Of a DNA stretch of 32,864 nucleotides, positions 24,582-32,864 are shown in pieces. The notes beneath the pieces were generated by a model. The model was not told where the DNA came from. It saw only the letters and a program-made list of their open reading frames with translations, and did not search any database. The translations under genes and the position numbers were made by a program. The DNA lies in assembly GCA_938010615.1 (NCBI GenBank), contig CALLUY010000169.1, positions 1 through 32,864 on the forward strand, given 5' to 3'. Position 1 is the first letter of the stretch, and each line of letters opens with the position of its first letter. The stretch comes from an uncultured Pirellulaceae bacterium (lineage in GTDB: Bacteria > Planctomycetota > Planctomycetia > Pirellulales > Pirellulaceae).

Positions 24582-26822
24582 CTAACGAAAATTCACAACC
24601 GTTTGCAGGTATCGAACCAACTGCTGCCCAAGCGGTAATTCGCTGACCTTGATTTTGGCTTTACCGCGAAAACCGGTGAGTAGCTTGCTATCGACTTTGG
24701 CCAAAGGCACGGCAACTTCATACGACGTTAGCAACGGCGACTCAGATCCATCACCGCGTGGTTCGGCAGCGACGCTCCCACCGTTGGTAATCGAAAGCTC
24801 GCGAGGCAACTCGCTGAGTGAGTCTCGCGAAACGTTGGCGACCTGGGCCGTGAATCGCTCACCCGGAAGCTCGTCGAACATTAGCTGGACTTCGTGGCCT
24901 GCTGAAACCAGCTTGATGTCCGATTCGTTGACCACCAACGTGGCTTGCATTTGTTTCGGATCGCCAACAATGCAGAACAATGTCGCAGGCTCAAAATGAG
25001 CACTTCGATTCTGCGCATCCAACGGAGTTCCCGACCAACGACCAAGACGAGTCAACGTTTTGTCCGACGGCGATGCAGCAATGTTCGGCGGAGCAATCAC
25101 TTGTCCGTCACGCGAGGCAACCAATTCGAGCTTCTTTCGCTTCAGCGATTGGGCTTCGAGCCGTCTTTTGATCTCTGCGATCCGAACGGAAGCTTTCGCA
25201 ATTTGTCCTCCCGCGCCGGCACGCGTCCGTCTTTCAGACTGTAATGTGGCCAACGTGGCGTTCTCGCGAGCCAAGGCTCCTTTGAGTTGCTCCGCTTCGA
25301 GGTCCAGATCGTCGTTCTCCAGAACCGCGATCGTCTCGCCTTTTGAAACCGAATCGCCGGGCTTCTTCAACAGCTTCTGAATTTTTCCGGGCTGCACGAC
25401 GAACACCTGGTCGGCATCAATCGGACGGAGTACAAAACTTGCGGTGACATGACGCGAGACAGGAATCGTAAACAGAAACCAAAACGCCGCCACAACCAAA
25501 GCAGCTGAAATCAATAATCGGATCTGTTTCACTTCTCGTAGTCTCCCCGGATAAAGAAAAAATCTCGTCAACTTGAACATCGGAATCACGACCATGCCGA
25601 CCAACGACATCGCGATCATTCCATGGGCTAACACACTTAGCCCGTACGGTTCGAAGATTTGGATCAGGAACCAGAAAATCATCAGCATCACAAACCAACG
25701 ATACACAAACGAAGACACCGAATACGCTGCAAACGCCCAACGTCGTCGCTTTGGCAAACTGCGATGCTGGACCGGCTTCATTCCTAGGCACGCGACTCGC
25801 AGCCAGTTGATCATCGAAGTTTTTGACTTCTGCGCTAGGTTCGGAATCTCTAGGTAGTCAGACAGCATGTAATAGCCGTCGTATCGCAATAGCGGATTCA
25901 GATTGAAAATGATCGTGCTGACCGAACACAGAAAAACGGTGTTCAGCGCCAGATAATGCAGCCAGCCAGGATGCGTGTACCACCAAACGAACGTTGCGAT
26001 CGCGGCAATCACCGTTTCGACATACATTCCGGCGGCTCCGATCGCGATGCGATGCCATTTGTTCGGCAGTAACCAAGAATCGGACGTGTTGCAGTACATC
26101 GCCGGCGTCATCACCAACAGCATGAATCCTATCTCATGGCATTCACCGCCGTAGTGCTTGCACGTCAATCCGTGGCCAAGCTCATGAATGGACTTGGTCA
26201 CAATCATGATCGCGCCCATGAAGAGTATATTTCGCACATTGAAGAACTGACCAAACTCAGGCAACCGTGAATAAAACTCACCAAGGTTGCTCAACACCAA
26301 AACGACAGCTGAAACCATCAGCATCAAGCACACGACATTGGTGCTGCGCCAAAACAGAAAGCGGACTTTTGGATAAAGCCAGTTCAAAAACGGTTCCGGA
26401 TCGACACCGGGAAAGCGAATCGACATGACGCTCATCAACAACTGAGTCGCCTTTTGTTTGAGCTCTTTGTTGCGTCGCTGCCTTAGTGGCACCGATTGTC
26501 CCGGAAGGTCAGACACCAGCAAGCCGTTCTTGTGGAAGCTATTGACCAACATGTGGACGGATTCGGTGGTGATTTTCGTTTCTGGAAATTCCATCTCCAA
26601 CGCATCGCGAATCTCAATCGCACTCGTTTCACCATCAAGCATCTGACTGGCAAAGTATTCTGGGCCGCGAAGCTGATAGTACTTCAACGCGATCGGATCT
26701 TTGACGACCCACGAATCTTCACCCTGATAGTTGCTCACGCGGATCACCAGATCGGGACGCAACCTAAGCGCAATCGGACGTCGGTCAGAAGAAACGCTGC
26801 TGGAGTGATTGATCGTCGCCAT
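24582..26822 (-). CDS. PqqD-like / M50 site-2 protease / HlyD fusion protein
   Basis: A 746-aa multidomain membrane protein. Residues about 18-105 resemble PqqD, a peptide-binding fold (RLRPDLVIRVSNYQGEDSWVVKDP through VHMLVNSFHKNGLLV). Residues 155-425 form a polytopic M50 metalloprotease: zinc motif H213-E-L-G-H217, the following CKHYGGECHEIGFMLLVMTPAMYCNTSDSW, and the third ligand region NLNPLLRYDGYYMLSDYLEIPNL with D315. After another helix (about 435-455), residues 460-746 form an HlyD-type adaptor: a lipoyl half VVQPGKIQKLLKKPGDSVSKGETIAVLEN, a coiled-coil hairpin, and VASRDGQVIAPP with a beta-barrel part. Cleavage within the membrane and export of a peptide is a reasonable inference. 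It begins five bases after the GAF-HlyD stop codon. Confidence 0.88.
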   Translation of the reverse strand: MATINHSSSVSSDRRPIALRLRPDLVIRVSNYQGEDSWVVKDPIALKYYQLRGPEYFASQMLDGETSAIEIRDALEMEFPETKITTESVHMLVNSFHKNGLLVSDLPGQSVPLRQRRNKELKQKATQLLMSVMSIRFPGVDPEPFLNWLYPKVRFLFWRSTNVVCLMLMVSAVVLVLSNLGEFYSRLPEFGQFFNVRNILFMGAIMIVTKSIHELGHGLTCKHYGGECHEIGFMLLVMTPAMYCNTSDSWLLPNKWHRIAIGAAGMYVETVIAAIATFVWWYTHPGWLHYLALNTVFLCSVSTIIFNLNPLLRYDGYYMLSDYLEIPNLAQKSKTSMINWLRVACLGMKPVQHRSLPKRRRWAFAAYSVSSFVYRWFVMLMIFWFLIQIFEPYGLSVLAHGMIAMSLVGMVVIPMFKLTRFFLYPGRLREVKQIRLLISAALVVAAFWFLFTIPVSRHVTASFVLRPIDADQVFVVQPGKIQKLLKKPGDSVSKGETIAVLENDDLDLEAEQLKGALARENATLATLQSERRTRAGAGGQIAKASVRIAEIKRRLEAQSLKRKKLELVASRDGQVIAPPNIAASPSDKTLTRLGRWSGTPLDAQNRSAHFEPATLFCIVGDPKQMQATLVVNESDIKLVSAGHEVQLMFDELPGERFTAQVANVSRDSLSELPRELSITNGGSVAAEPRGDGSESPLLTSYEVAVPLAKVDSKLLTGFRGKAKIKVSELPLGQQLVRYLQTVVNFR

Positions 26823-26827
26823 GATGA

Positions 26828-28807
26828 TTACCAGAGCGGAAACAGAACTTTGGCCTGCAGGAATTCACTGACTGGATGGAACCAGACATATCCTAGGCTG
26901 GCTTCACCACAATCGATTTTGGCAGTCACACCGGAACGCGATTGACGAATGTCGATTCCTTCGATGGCAATGTCGACCAGAATCTTGAGATGATGTTCGT
27001 TGGCCGCATTGACTTCGGTCGTCGTTCCGACCGAATTCACTTCGCCACGATGGGTTACGCCAGGCTCGGCTGCCAGAATGAATTCGACTTCGACCGGTTC
27101 ATCTTCTGATTGGGCTTCCCTCCAACGCTTCATGAAGTGGCCGACTTTGCGATCGGGCAAATCGAGTTCCAACGTCCAACGTCCATCAACGTCAGCAATT
27201 TCCATGAGCTGATCGGCGACTGAGACCGGGCGATTTTGCAATCGCTTCCGGACTTCCCAAGTCATCACTTGACCTGCAAGCGGACTGGTGACGACCAACG
27301 CGTTTTGACGTTCGATGAAAATCCGCTGCTGCTGCTGAAGACTTTCCAGCTCCGCCTGTTGAGCTTTGAGATTTTCCTGTTGAAGTGATTCTTCTTCACC
27401 ACGCTTGCGACTAAGACGCATCGAGTTGATCGAGCGAATCGATTGCTCAACCTCTTTGATTCGGCCATCGATTTCCGTTATCTGATAGTCCAGATCGAGG
27501 TCAGTCAGTGTTGCGACCGTCTGCCCTTTTTTAACTTTCTGTCCATGATCGACGAGAACTTCTTTAACAACTCCCGGACGCGATGGAAAAACGAGAGCTC
27601 GTTGCTGAGGAATGATCGAACCGTCACACGAGAGTTGGAAATCTGACTGGACGAAAATCAAAGCCAAGGTTGCGGCGATCAATCCGACGCTCGCCGCGAT
27701 TGTTTTGGGAAGATGACGAGCTGCAAGGATGATTTTCGATTTGCCAAGCCATTTCCAAACGGTGTACAGAAAAAGAGACTGGTGATTCCAAGCGTTACGG
27801 TAGGCGTCGCTGGCGTGTCGCATCGCCAACTCCACGACAGGAGCTTGTTGCTCACGATCCCATTGTTCGCGACAGTGTTCGACAATGATCCCGCCGATCA
27901 TTTTTTTTTGCTCGCGATGCGCGTCAACTTGCATCTGCTTTGATTCCGATTTATCAAAAACAGGCATGACGACCATCGTTCGTGTCGCTGAATTGGCAAG
28001 GTAATCCTGAAGCGGACCGTCAATCTGCGGTGGCAACGACTCCTCGTCGGGATACCAAAACATTTGCCGCGTCGGGAGAACTTTGCTGACAACTTTCTCC
28101 AGCATCCGAATCGCGTTGCTCCGACGGTTCACCGATGGTTGCCCGCTCACAGCAAGAGTCCGAATTCGCTTGCCTTGTGTCACGACGACGGTGGCTCGAT
28201 CACATTCCAAGAATCGTCTGGTTTCGTTAGCAATCGTCGCCGCGTTTTCTTTTAGGTCCAGCGACTGATGCAGTGAGTGAATGAATGCTTCGGTGGCCAC
28301 AGGATCAATTCGTGAAGCCGGCGTTTGCTCAAGCTGTTGCCCGGACGGCATGCCGTAGACTGCAGCGGCGCGGCTCAATGATGCCAGCGAATCGATCTTT
28401 TCAGTGACTTCATTTCGCGGTACGTCTCCCGCGAAAAATAGCTCAGCAACTTCCTTGCGACCGCCGTGATCAATGGAGACCATGAGGATCGCCGGATGTA
28501 GGCTTTGCTCAACGCCGTTTTGAGTTCCCGAGCCATCTGCTGAAACGAGTAGTGGTTGACTTGATGCGCAAGCTTGCCGCAAAAAGTCCGTGTGTTGTTT
28601 GGCCGAACAGCCGAGTTTCAGCATCTCGCTTTTGCCACGATAGTGTTGGCAAACTGGCTTTGGAATGTCGTCCGTGCAGTCCCAAAACATTCCGCCCAAA
28701 GCATCGTATTCGTTGATCGCATGATCGATGAACTTTTGCAAAAACTCACGCCGGTTCCCAGCCTTTTCGGCAAAGCGCTGGATGGTTTGTTCTTGCGTCG
28801 TCGTCAT
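26828..28807 (-). CDS. GAF-HlyD membrane fusion protein
   Basis: A 659-aa protein. The first 350 residues are soluble and contain two regions like GAF domains (about 20-160, and 175-345 with ENAATIANETRRFLECDRATVVVTQGKRIRTLAVSGQ). A single membrane helix follows (about 366-388, TIAASVGLIAATLALIFVQ). The C-terminal part is an HlyD-type periplasmic adaptor: VFPSRPGVVKEVLVDHGQKVKKGQTVATLTDLDLD, a long Gln/Glu-rich coiled-coil hairpin (about 435-505), and LVVTSPLAGQVMTWEVRKRLQNRPVSVADQLMEIADVDG. The GAF part would sense a cytoplasmic signal while the adaptor spans the periplasm. It is the first gene of an operon with the PqqD-M50-HlyD gene and is divergent from the GH86-like gene. Confidence 0.88.
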   Translation of the reverse strand: MTTTQEQTIQRFAEKAGNRREFLQKFIDHAINEYDALGGMFWDCTDDIPKPVCQHYRGKSEMLKLGCSAKQHTDFLRQACASSQPLLVSADGSGTQNGVEQSLHPAILMVSIDHGGRKEVAELFFAGDVPRNEVTEKIDSLASLSRAAAVYGMPSGQQLEQTPASRIDPVATEAFIHSLHQSLDLKENAATIANETRRFLECDRATVVVTQGKRIRTLAVSGQPSVNRRSNAIRMLEKVVSKVLPTRQMFWYPDEESLPPQIDGPLQDYLANSATRTMVVMPVFDKSESKQMQVDAHREQKKMIGGIIVEHCREQWDREQQAPVVELAMRHASDAYRNAWNHQSLFLYTVWKWLGKSKIILAARHLPKTIAASVGLIAATLALIFVQSDFQLSCDGSIIPQQRALVFPSRPGVVKEVLVDHGQKVKKGQTVATLTDLDLDYQITEIDGRIKEVEQSIRSINSMRLSRKRGEEESLQQENLKAQQAELESLQQQQRIFIERQNALVVTSPLAGQVMTWEVRKRLQNRPVSVADQLMEIADVDGRWTLELDLPDRKVGHFMKRWREAQSEDEPVEVEFILAAEPGVTHRGEVNSVGTTTEVNAANEHHLKILVDIAIEGIDIRQSRSGVTAKIDCGEASLGYVWFHPVSEFLQAKVLFPLW

Positions 28808-28940
28808 TGCATTTACAGCTAAATTGAGGAAGCTTCCAGTTTAGTCCAACGCCACTGAGGCTACACGAAAAATCAATTAGAATGACGTCCGCCGAAGCCC
28901 GCCAAACGGTTTAACCCGAACTTAACTCTTCCTGAAACCC

Positions 28941-31310
28941 ATGAATCGAACCACCGTTCCTTTGACCTTAACTGCATTGCTGTTGGCCATGAGCACACTC
29001 GTCTTCTCACCTGACACGATGGGACAACAACTCAGCACTGAAGGACAATTGCGAAAGTCCGCTCATGATTTCCTGTTTAAGGAATTCGTGACCGATAGAA
29101 AGTGCGATTACTCGAACGACAAAAAGATCCTCAAAGAGATCGTCGTGAGCACGAAACGAATCGAGGCCGACGACGAATTGGTGATCGAATTGCCAGAGGG
29201 ATCTCAACGCGTCGCGAGCATGTTTCGGCATTTGATTCTTCGAGGCGAAAATCTTGATCGCGCTGGCGGGCTGACGCTGGAACCGTATCAGGCTGACTCG
29301 CACATGCATCACAGCATTCAAAAGCCTGAAATTTACCGAGTCCAAATGGGTTCTTTGCCGATTCCAAAAGACGGCAATCCAAAAATTGTGCTGCGAGCAA
29401 AAGTCAGTGGTCCGGTCGTTGTGACGGAAGTCGCGTTCAGCTCCCAAGGAAAACTACGTACGAATTTCGACGACATTCCATTTCGAAATTTGGGCGACGA
29501 GCATCCTATCGAGAAGGTCGTCATTAACATCGACACGAGTCGTGAACTTTCAATTGCTGGCCATATCGACCTCGAACGCGAGAAGTTTTTCAGATACTAC
29601 GCTCGCCCCGGAATGCATCATCCGTCACAGCAACAGTGGGCAAAAGACAGGAACTTCTTACCCGGAAGACAGATTTCGAAGATGCAATATTCGCTGGTGA
29701 AAGGTTATAGTCCCAACCAGCCAAAACTGCATGAATCGAAAACGAAGAAAGGCTACGCGGACCTTTCGTTCTTTGAAGAATACGATTCGACGCCAACGGT
29801 CACCAAAGCCATCGAACCGTTTCGGGATATCGATTACGCAATGTGCCTCGACAACTGGCCCGACTTCATGTCGATCGAGCACGTTGGCCGCGGGACTCCG
29901 AAGGTGGAGCACTTTGATGCCGCTGCCGAACTGGCCGGCGCTGTCATCGCAGACCAAGTAAAAGATGGTGGCCGCACCGCGACATGGTGGGAAGTCAAAA
30001 ACGAATCGACGATCAAGTCCGAATGGGACTACCACTGGGACGACAACTCCTGGGACTTGCTGGCTAAATTTCACAACAAGGTTGCCGATCAGGTTCATAA
30101 GCAGGCTCTTGGTGTCAAAGTTGGCGGTCCATCGTCAGCTTGGATGCAACTACAGATCAAGGACTTTTCACTTTACAAAAGCCAACGTCAATTCATGGAC
30201 GACACGAAAGGTCAACTGGATTTCTATTCGCACCACTTTTATGAGGACTTCAACACGATCGGCGCATGGGAACGACGTTCTTCGACCTATTCGAACTACC
30301 TGATGGGACGGCTGGAAGCGATCCTTAACATGATCCGCGGACACATGCATGGCACGGACAATGTGAGGCCGATTCTGGTCACCGAATGCGGGTCGTTGCA
30401 ACCGGGAACCGGGCCCAGCGACTATTGGTTACGTTTGAGATCCTACAGTGCTTACACTCACAAGTTTCTACAACGACCACACGAGATCGACATGAGCGTT
30501 CCGTTTGCGTTTCTATCAGTGCATTGGAATCCGACCAGCGGCAACGCGGCGTTCATTCCCGATGAAGGGCAGGGCACTCAAGTCCCGATTGATCAACTGA
30601 ACGCGACTCCTGTGGCTCATTTCTTTGACCTGTGGAGCGATTTCGATGGACGTCGCTTACCTGTAAATTTTTCGCGCCGCTGGCTTGATGTGACCGCCTT
30701 GCACAACGGCGATCAGGTTCATGTTGCTCTTACGAACATGGGCGGGCAAAGCTTGAATGTAGATCTTTCGAGCCTTGCTCGGCCAACTCAAATCAAGTCC
30801 ATCAATCAAAAGAGGCTCTACTATCGCGATGGAGAAGTTCATTTCGAACCCGAAAACGAATTAGCGGATTTATCTTCGGTTCCTGTTGACGTCGAAGAAA
30901 CGACGATCGTCACGGTCACTCTTCGAAGTCCTCTATCGGTTAGCAAACCTCTCAGACGAGACTTTTGCTATGCTTCGGAAACGGCTGTCAAAGCAAACGA
31001 TTCGCCAGAGGATGGCTTCAAAATCATTGTTCCCAGTACGATTCCGATGTCTGGAAAGATCGAAAAAGTTCGTTTGGTGATTGGAGTTCACCGCGACGGC
31101 GGATTGAAGAAGGCATTGAAATTGAACTTCAACAGCAAAGAAGCCAACACCGCACAGAAATGGGCCTCTGACGTGAAGAACCTTTTCGAGCCAGTCGTGA
31201 TCAACATTCCGGCTTCGATGATCCGAGAGCGAAACTTTCTTAAGGTTGGTCGCTACGAAGGCTTGACGATCACTTCGGTTCACCTTGAAATTGACACCGC
31301 CACTTTTTGA
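28941..31310 (+). CDS. Secreted glycoside hydrolase, probable GH86 beta-agarase/porphyranase
   Basis: A 789-aa protein with a signal peptide (MNRTTVPLTLTALLLAMSTLVFSPDTMGQQ). The central part reads as a clan-A TIM barrel. A likely acid/base is E355 in TWWEVKNESTIKSEWDYHW, and a likely nucleophile is E482 in RPILVTECGSLQPGTGPSDYWLRLRSYSAYTHKFL. Other barrel landmarks are GGPSSAWMQLQIKDFSLYKSQRQFMDD, LDFYSHHFYEDF and VPFAFLSVHWNPTSGNAAF. About 250 C-terminal residues form beta-sandwich modules. The pattern fits what I recall of GH86, whose members cut agarose or porphyran; other GH-A families are not excluded. The protein probably acts outside the cytoplasm. A cupin gene follows by 18 bp and a TIM-barrel isomerase-like gene after that. 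Confidence 0.7.
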   Translation: MNRTTVPLTLTALLLAMSTLVFSPDTMGQQLSTEGQLRKSAHDFLFKEFVTDRKCDYSNDKKILKEIVVSTKRIEADDELVIELPEGSQRVASMFRHLILRGENLDRAGGLTLEPYQADSHMHHSIQKPEIYRVQMGSLPIPKDGNPKIVLRAKVSGPVVVTEVAFSSQGKLRTNFDDIPFRNLGDEHPIEKVVINIDTSRELSIAGHIDLEREKFFRYYARPGMHHPSQQQWAKDRNFLPGRQISKMQYSLVKGYSPNQPKLHESKTKKGYADLSFFEEYDSTPTVTKAIEPFRDIDYAMCLDNWPDFMSIEHVGRGTPKVEHFDAAAELAGAVIADQVKDGGRTATWWEVKNESTIKSEWDYHWDDNSWDLLAKFHNKVADQVHKQALGVKVGGPSSAWMQLQIKDFSLYKSQRQFMDDTKGQLDFYSHHFYEDFNTIGAWERRSSTYSNYLMGRLEAILNMIRGHMHGTDNVRPILVTECGSLQPGTGPSDYWLRLRSYSAYTHKFLQRPHEIDMSVPFAFLSVHWNPTSGNAAFIPDEGQGTQVPIDQLNATPVAHFFDLWSDFDGRRLPVNFSRRWLDVTALHNGDQVHVALTNMGGQSLNVDLSSLARPTQIKSINQKRLYYRDGEVHFEPENELADLSSVPVDVEETTIVTVTLRSPLSVSKPLRRDFCYASETAVKANDSPEDGFKIIVPSTIPMSGKIEKVRLVIGVHRDGGLKKALKLNFNSKEANTAQKWASDVKNLFEPVVINIPASMIRERNFLKVGRYEGLTITSVHLEIDTATF

Positions 31311-31328
31311 ACGCAACACGAGAAACCC

Positions 31329-31649
31329 ATGAAGAAAATTACGCTCTCCGATGAACCTGACTTCGCTCCCGTCGATGGCTATCGCGCGAAAATGATTCAC
31401 ACCGATCAGATGTCGATCGCTCATTGGGATGTCGATCCTGGCTGCGAGTTGCCAGAACACTCGCATCCGCATGAACAGATCACGAACATCATCGAAGGCG
31501 ATTTCATTCTGAATCTTAACGGCGAACCAATTCAACTTTCCGCTGGAGATTCTCTGGTGATTCCTGGCAATGCGGTGCATTCTGGCGTTTCGGTCACGGC
31601 TTGCAAAATCATCGACGTCTGGAACCCGCCGCGAGACGACTACAGGTAG
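31329..31649 (+). CDS. Small cupin-domain protein
   Basis: A 106-aa single-domain cupin. Motif 1 is present as GCELPEHSHPHEQITNIIEG with metal ligands H44, H46 and E49. Motif 2 is GDSLVIPGNAVHSG with H84. No signal peptide is visible, so it is probably cytoplasmic. Small cupins like this are often sugar-binding, isomerase or metal-dependent enzymes in carbohydrate operons; some resemble KdgF-type proteins that act on uronates, but the assignment is open. It lies 18 bp after the GH86-like gene and 61 bp before the TIM-barrel gene on the same strand, so it is likely co-transcribed. Confidence 0.9.
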   Translation: MKKITLSDEPDFAPVDGYRAKMIHTDQMSIAHWDVDPGCELPEHSHPHEQITNIIEGDFILNLNGEPIQLSAGDSLVIPGNAVHSGVSVTACKIIDVWNPPRDDYR

Positions 31650-31710
31650 GCCGTCGACGATTGGAGTACAATCAGTGTTGGACAAAACTAACTCGACTGG
31701 CGAATTGAAA

Positions 31711-32670
31711 ATGAATCGGCGAACATTGTTGAAGTACTCGGTTGGTGTCGGTGTTGGAATCTCAGCAAGCCAAGGTTTGAATCCACTATGGGCTTCTCAA
31801 GAAACTGAAAAGCCAAAATTCAAGCTTGATCTGTGTGGCGGACGCGTTGGCATCGAGGCCAATCAAAGCCAGTTGATTGATCTGGCGAGCGCTAACGGTT
31901 TCACAGCCGTCGAGCCGCTCGACTGGGACCTCAAAAAGATGGATCAAAAAGCTCTCGATGCGATTCAGGAAAAACGCAAGAGTGCCAACCTCCAATGGAG
32001 CGCCGCCGGACTTCCGGTTGAGTTCCGCAAATCGGAAGAGAAGTTCAAAGAAGACCTCGGTAACTTGGCCGCGACCGCCAAACTACTTCAGGGCGTTGGC
32101 GTTACTCGTATTGGGACGTGGATCATGCCCTGCCACGAATCTCTGACGTATCGTGCCAACTTCCGCCAACATGCGGACCGCCTAAAGGAAGCCGCCAAAG
32201 TACTCGAACAACACGGTTTGAAACTGGGACTGGAATACGTCGGGACCAAGTCGCTTCGGATCAGCAAAAAGTTTTCGTTCGTTCACACGATGCAAGAAAC
32301 CGGAGAACTAATTGCTGAAATCGGACAGAGCAACGTCGGCTACATTCTCGACAGCTGGCATTGGACGATGGCAGGCGAAAGCGGAGATGACATTCGCTCG
32401 CTTACGAATGAACAAGTCGTCGCGGTCGACCTCAACGATGCTCCTGCTGGTATCGAACTTGATCAGCAGATGGACACCGTTCGCGAATTGCCGATGGCAA
32501 CGGGAGTGATCAATTGCGGCGAGTTCCTGAAAGCTCTCGTGGACATCAAATACGACGGTCCTGCCCGAGCCGAGCCGTTCAATAAAACGCTCAACGCGAT
32601 GGACAATGAAGCGGCTGCCAAAGCCACGGCTCAGGCGATGAAAAAAGCGTTTGCGACCGTTGGAGCCTAG
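31711..32670 (+). CDS. Tat-exported sugar phosphate isomerase/epimerase-like TIM-barrel protein
   Basis: 319 aa from the ATG at 31711, whose N-terminus MNRRTLLKYSVGVGVGISASQG matches a twin-arginine leader (NRRTLLK); an upstream start would overlap the cupin gene. The body is an AP-endonuclease/xylose-isomerase-like barrel with the usual metal ligands: E175 in LGLEYVGTK, D214 and H217 in ILDSWHW, a VDLND segment at 239-243, and E288 in RAEPF. Most homologues act on monosaccharides, often as isomerases or epimerases. The Tat leader implies folding with metal in the cytoplasm before export, as in many planctomycete members. It is third in a carbohydrate operon with the GH86-like enzyme and cupin, but the substrate is not predictable. 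Confidence 0.88.
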   Translation: MNRRTLLKYSVGVGVGISASQGLNPLWASQETEKPKFKLDLCGGRVGIEANQSQLIDLASANGFTAVEPLDWDLKKMDQKALDAIQEKRKSANLQWSAAGLPVEFRKSEEKFKEDLGNLAATAKLLQGVGVTRIGTWIMPCHESLTYRANFRQHADRLKEAAKVLEQHGLKLGLEYVGTKSLRISKKFSFVHTMQETGELIAEIGQSNVGYILDSWHWTMAGESGDDIRSLTNEQVVAVDLNDAPAGIELDQQMDTVRELPMATGVINCGEFLKALVDIKYDGPARAEPFNKTLNAMDNEAAAKATAQAMKKAFATVGA

Positions 32671-32682
32671 GTCAGCGCATCG

Positions 32683-32712
32683 AAAAAGCGTGCTGAAATC
32701 ACTCAGCACGCT
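32683..32712 (-). terminator. Intrinsic terminator for tRNA-Ser, possibly bidirectional
   Basis: A perfect ten-base stem, AGCGTGCTGA (32687-32696) with TCAGCACGCT (32703-32712), has a six-base loop. On the minus strand the stem is followed by a T-run (plus-strand As at 32683-32687). It lies 13 bases beyond the tRNA 3' end in the transcription direction, and may also help to stop the convergent isomerase operon. Confidence 0.85.
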
Positions 32713-32725
32713 TCATTCGTAACAG

Positions 32726-32814
32726 CGGAGACGACAGGATTCGAACCTGCGGTACAGTTTGACCCGTACACCTAATTAGCAATCAGGCGCTTTCGACCAC
32801 TCAGCCACATCTCC
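32726..32814 (-). tRNA. tRNA-Ser (anticodon GCU)
   Basis: On the minus strand an 89-nt class II tRNA is visible. The acceptor GGAGATG pairs with CGTCTCC and is followed by discriminator G. The D arm begins GGCTGAGTGGTC. The anticodon stem CCTGA/TTAGG encloses TTGCTAA, so the anticodon is GCT (plus-strand positions 32778-32780), reading AGC and AGU serine codons. A long variable arm, typical of serine tRNAs, precedes the T arm GCAGGTTCGAATCCTG. CCA is not encoded. Confidence 0.95.
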
Positions 32815-32864
32815 GGTCAGGCGATAATCTGACAGATCGCTTTCTCTTTTTCAAGACGTAAAAA

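Overview
The window looks like a chromosomal segment of a planctomycete, most likely a marine member of the Pirellulaceae or a close relative. This rests on several lineage-typical proteins: a Ser/Thr kinase with a planctomycete-style N-terminal extension and a C-terminal membrane anchor, a PqqD-like/M50/HlyD fusion beside a GAF-HlyD protein, a BBP7-like outer-membrane barrel with a long low-complexity stalk, a short membrane protein starting MAESKNPYATPP, a DUF3500 protein, a ThuA-domain protein and a GH86-like agarase/porphyranase. Base composition looks even and moderate. I see no insertion sequence, phage gene, integrase or CRISPR array. Genus-level placement is inference.

Left part (1-8000): the 5' part of an FHA-GAF signalling gene runs off the left edge. 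A short tandem palindromic repeat follows, then prfA (release factor 1) converging on lnt (apolipoprotein N-acyltransferase). After an orphan plus-strand terminator comes a very acidic, repeat-rich coiled-coil protein, then a small four-helix membrane protein and a DIP1984-family protein.

Middle (8000-16000): ispH (last step of the MEP isoprenoid pathway) lies back to back with a squalene/phytoene-synthase-like protein whose metal-binding motifs are partly lost. Next come a secreted DUF3500 protein, a membrane-anchored Ser/Thr kinase gene directly coupled to rnpA (RNase P protein), an RluA-type pseudouridine synthase divergent from a Maf nucleotide pyrophosphatase, and an unrecognised membrane protein whose stop codon overlaps that of maf.

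Right part (15600-32864): a leftward envelope operon encodes the outer-membrane barrel, a USP-DUF389 membrane protein and a PlsC-type acyltransferase. It is followed by a DUF58 protein, a small membrane protein and a secreted ThuA-domain protein. A leftward two-gene operon (GAF-HlyD, then PqqD-like/M50 protease/HlyD) is the best candidate for a poorly described system, possibly processing and moving a peptide across the envelope. Divergent from it is a polysaccharide/sugar operon: GH86-like hydrolase, cupin, and a Tat-exported TIM-barrel isomerase/epimerase-like protein. The window ends with tRNA-Ser(GCU) and its terminator, both on the minus strand.

Three intergenic elements (7704-7755, 11207-11267, 23254-23307) share one architecture: two short hairpins around a spacer that contains ATGC. 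They look like members of a REP/BIME-like family. A separate GC-rich hairpin sits beside the second one.
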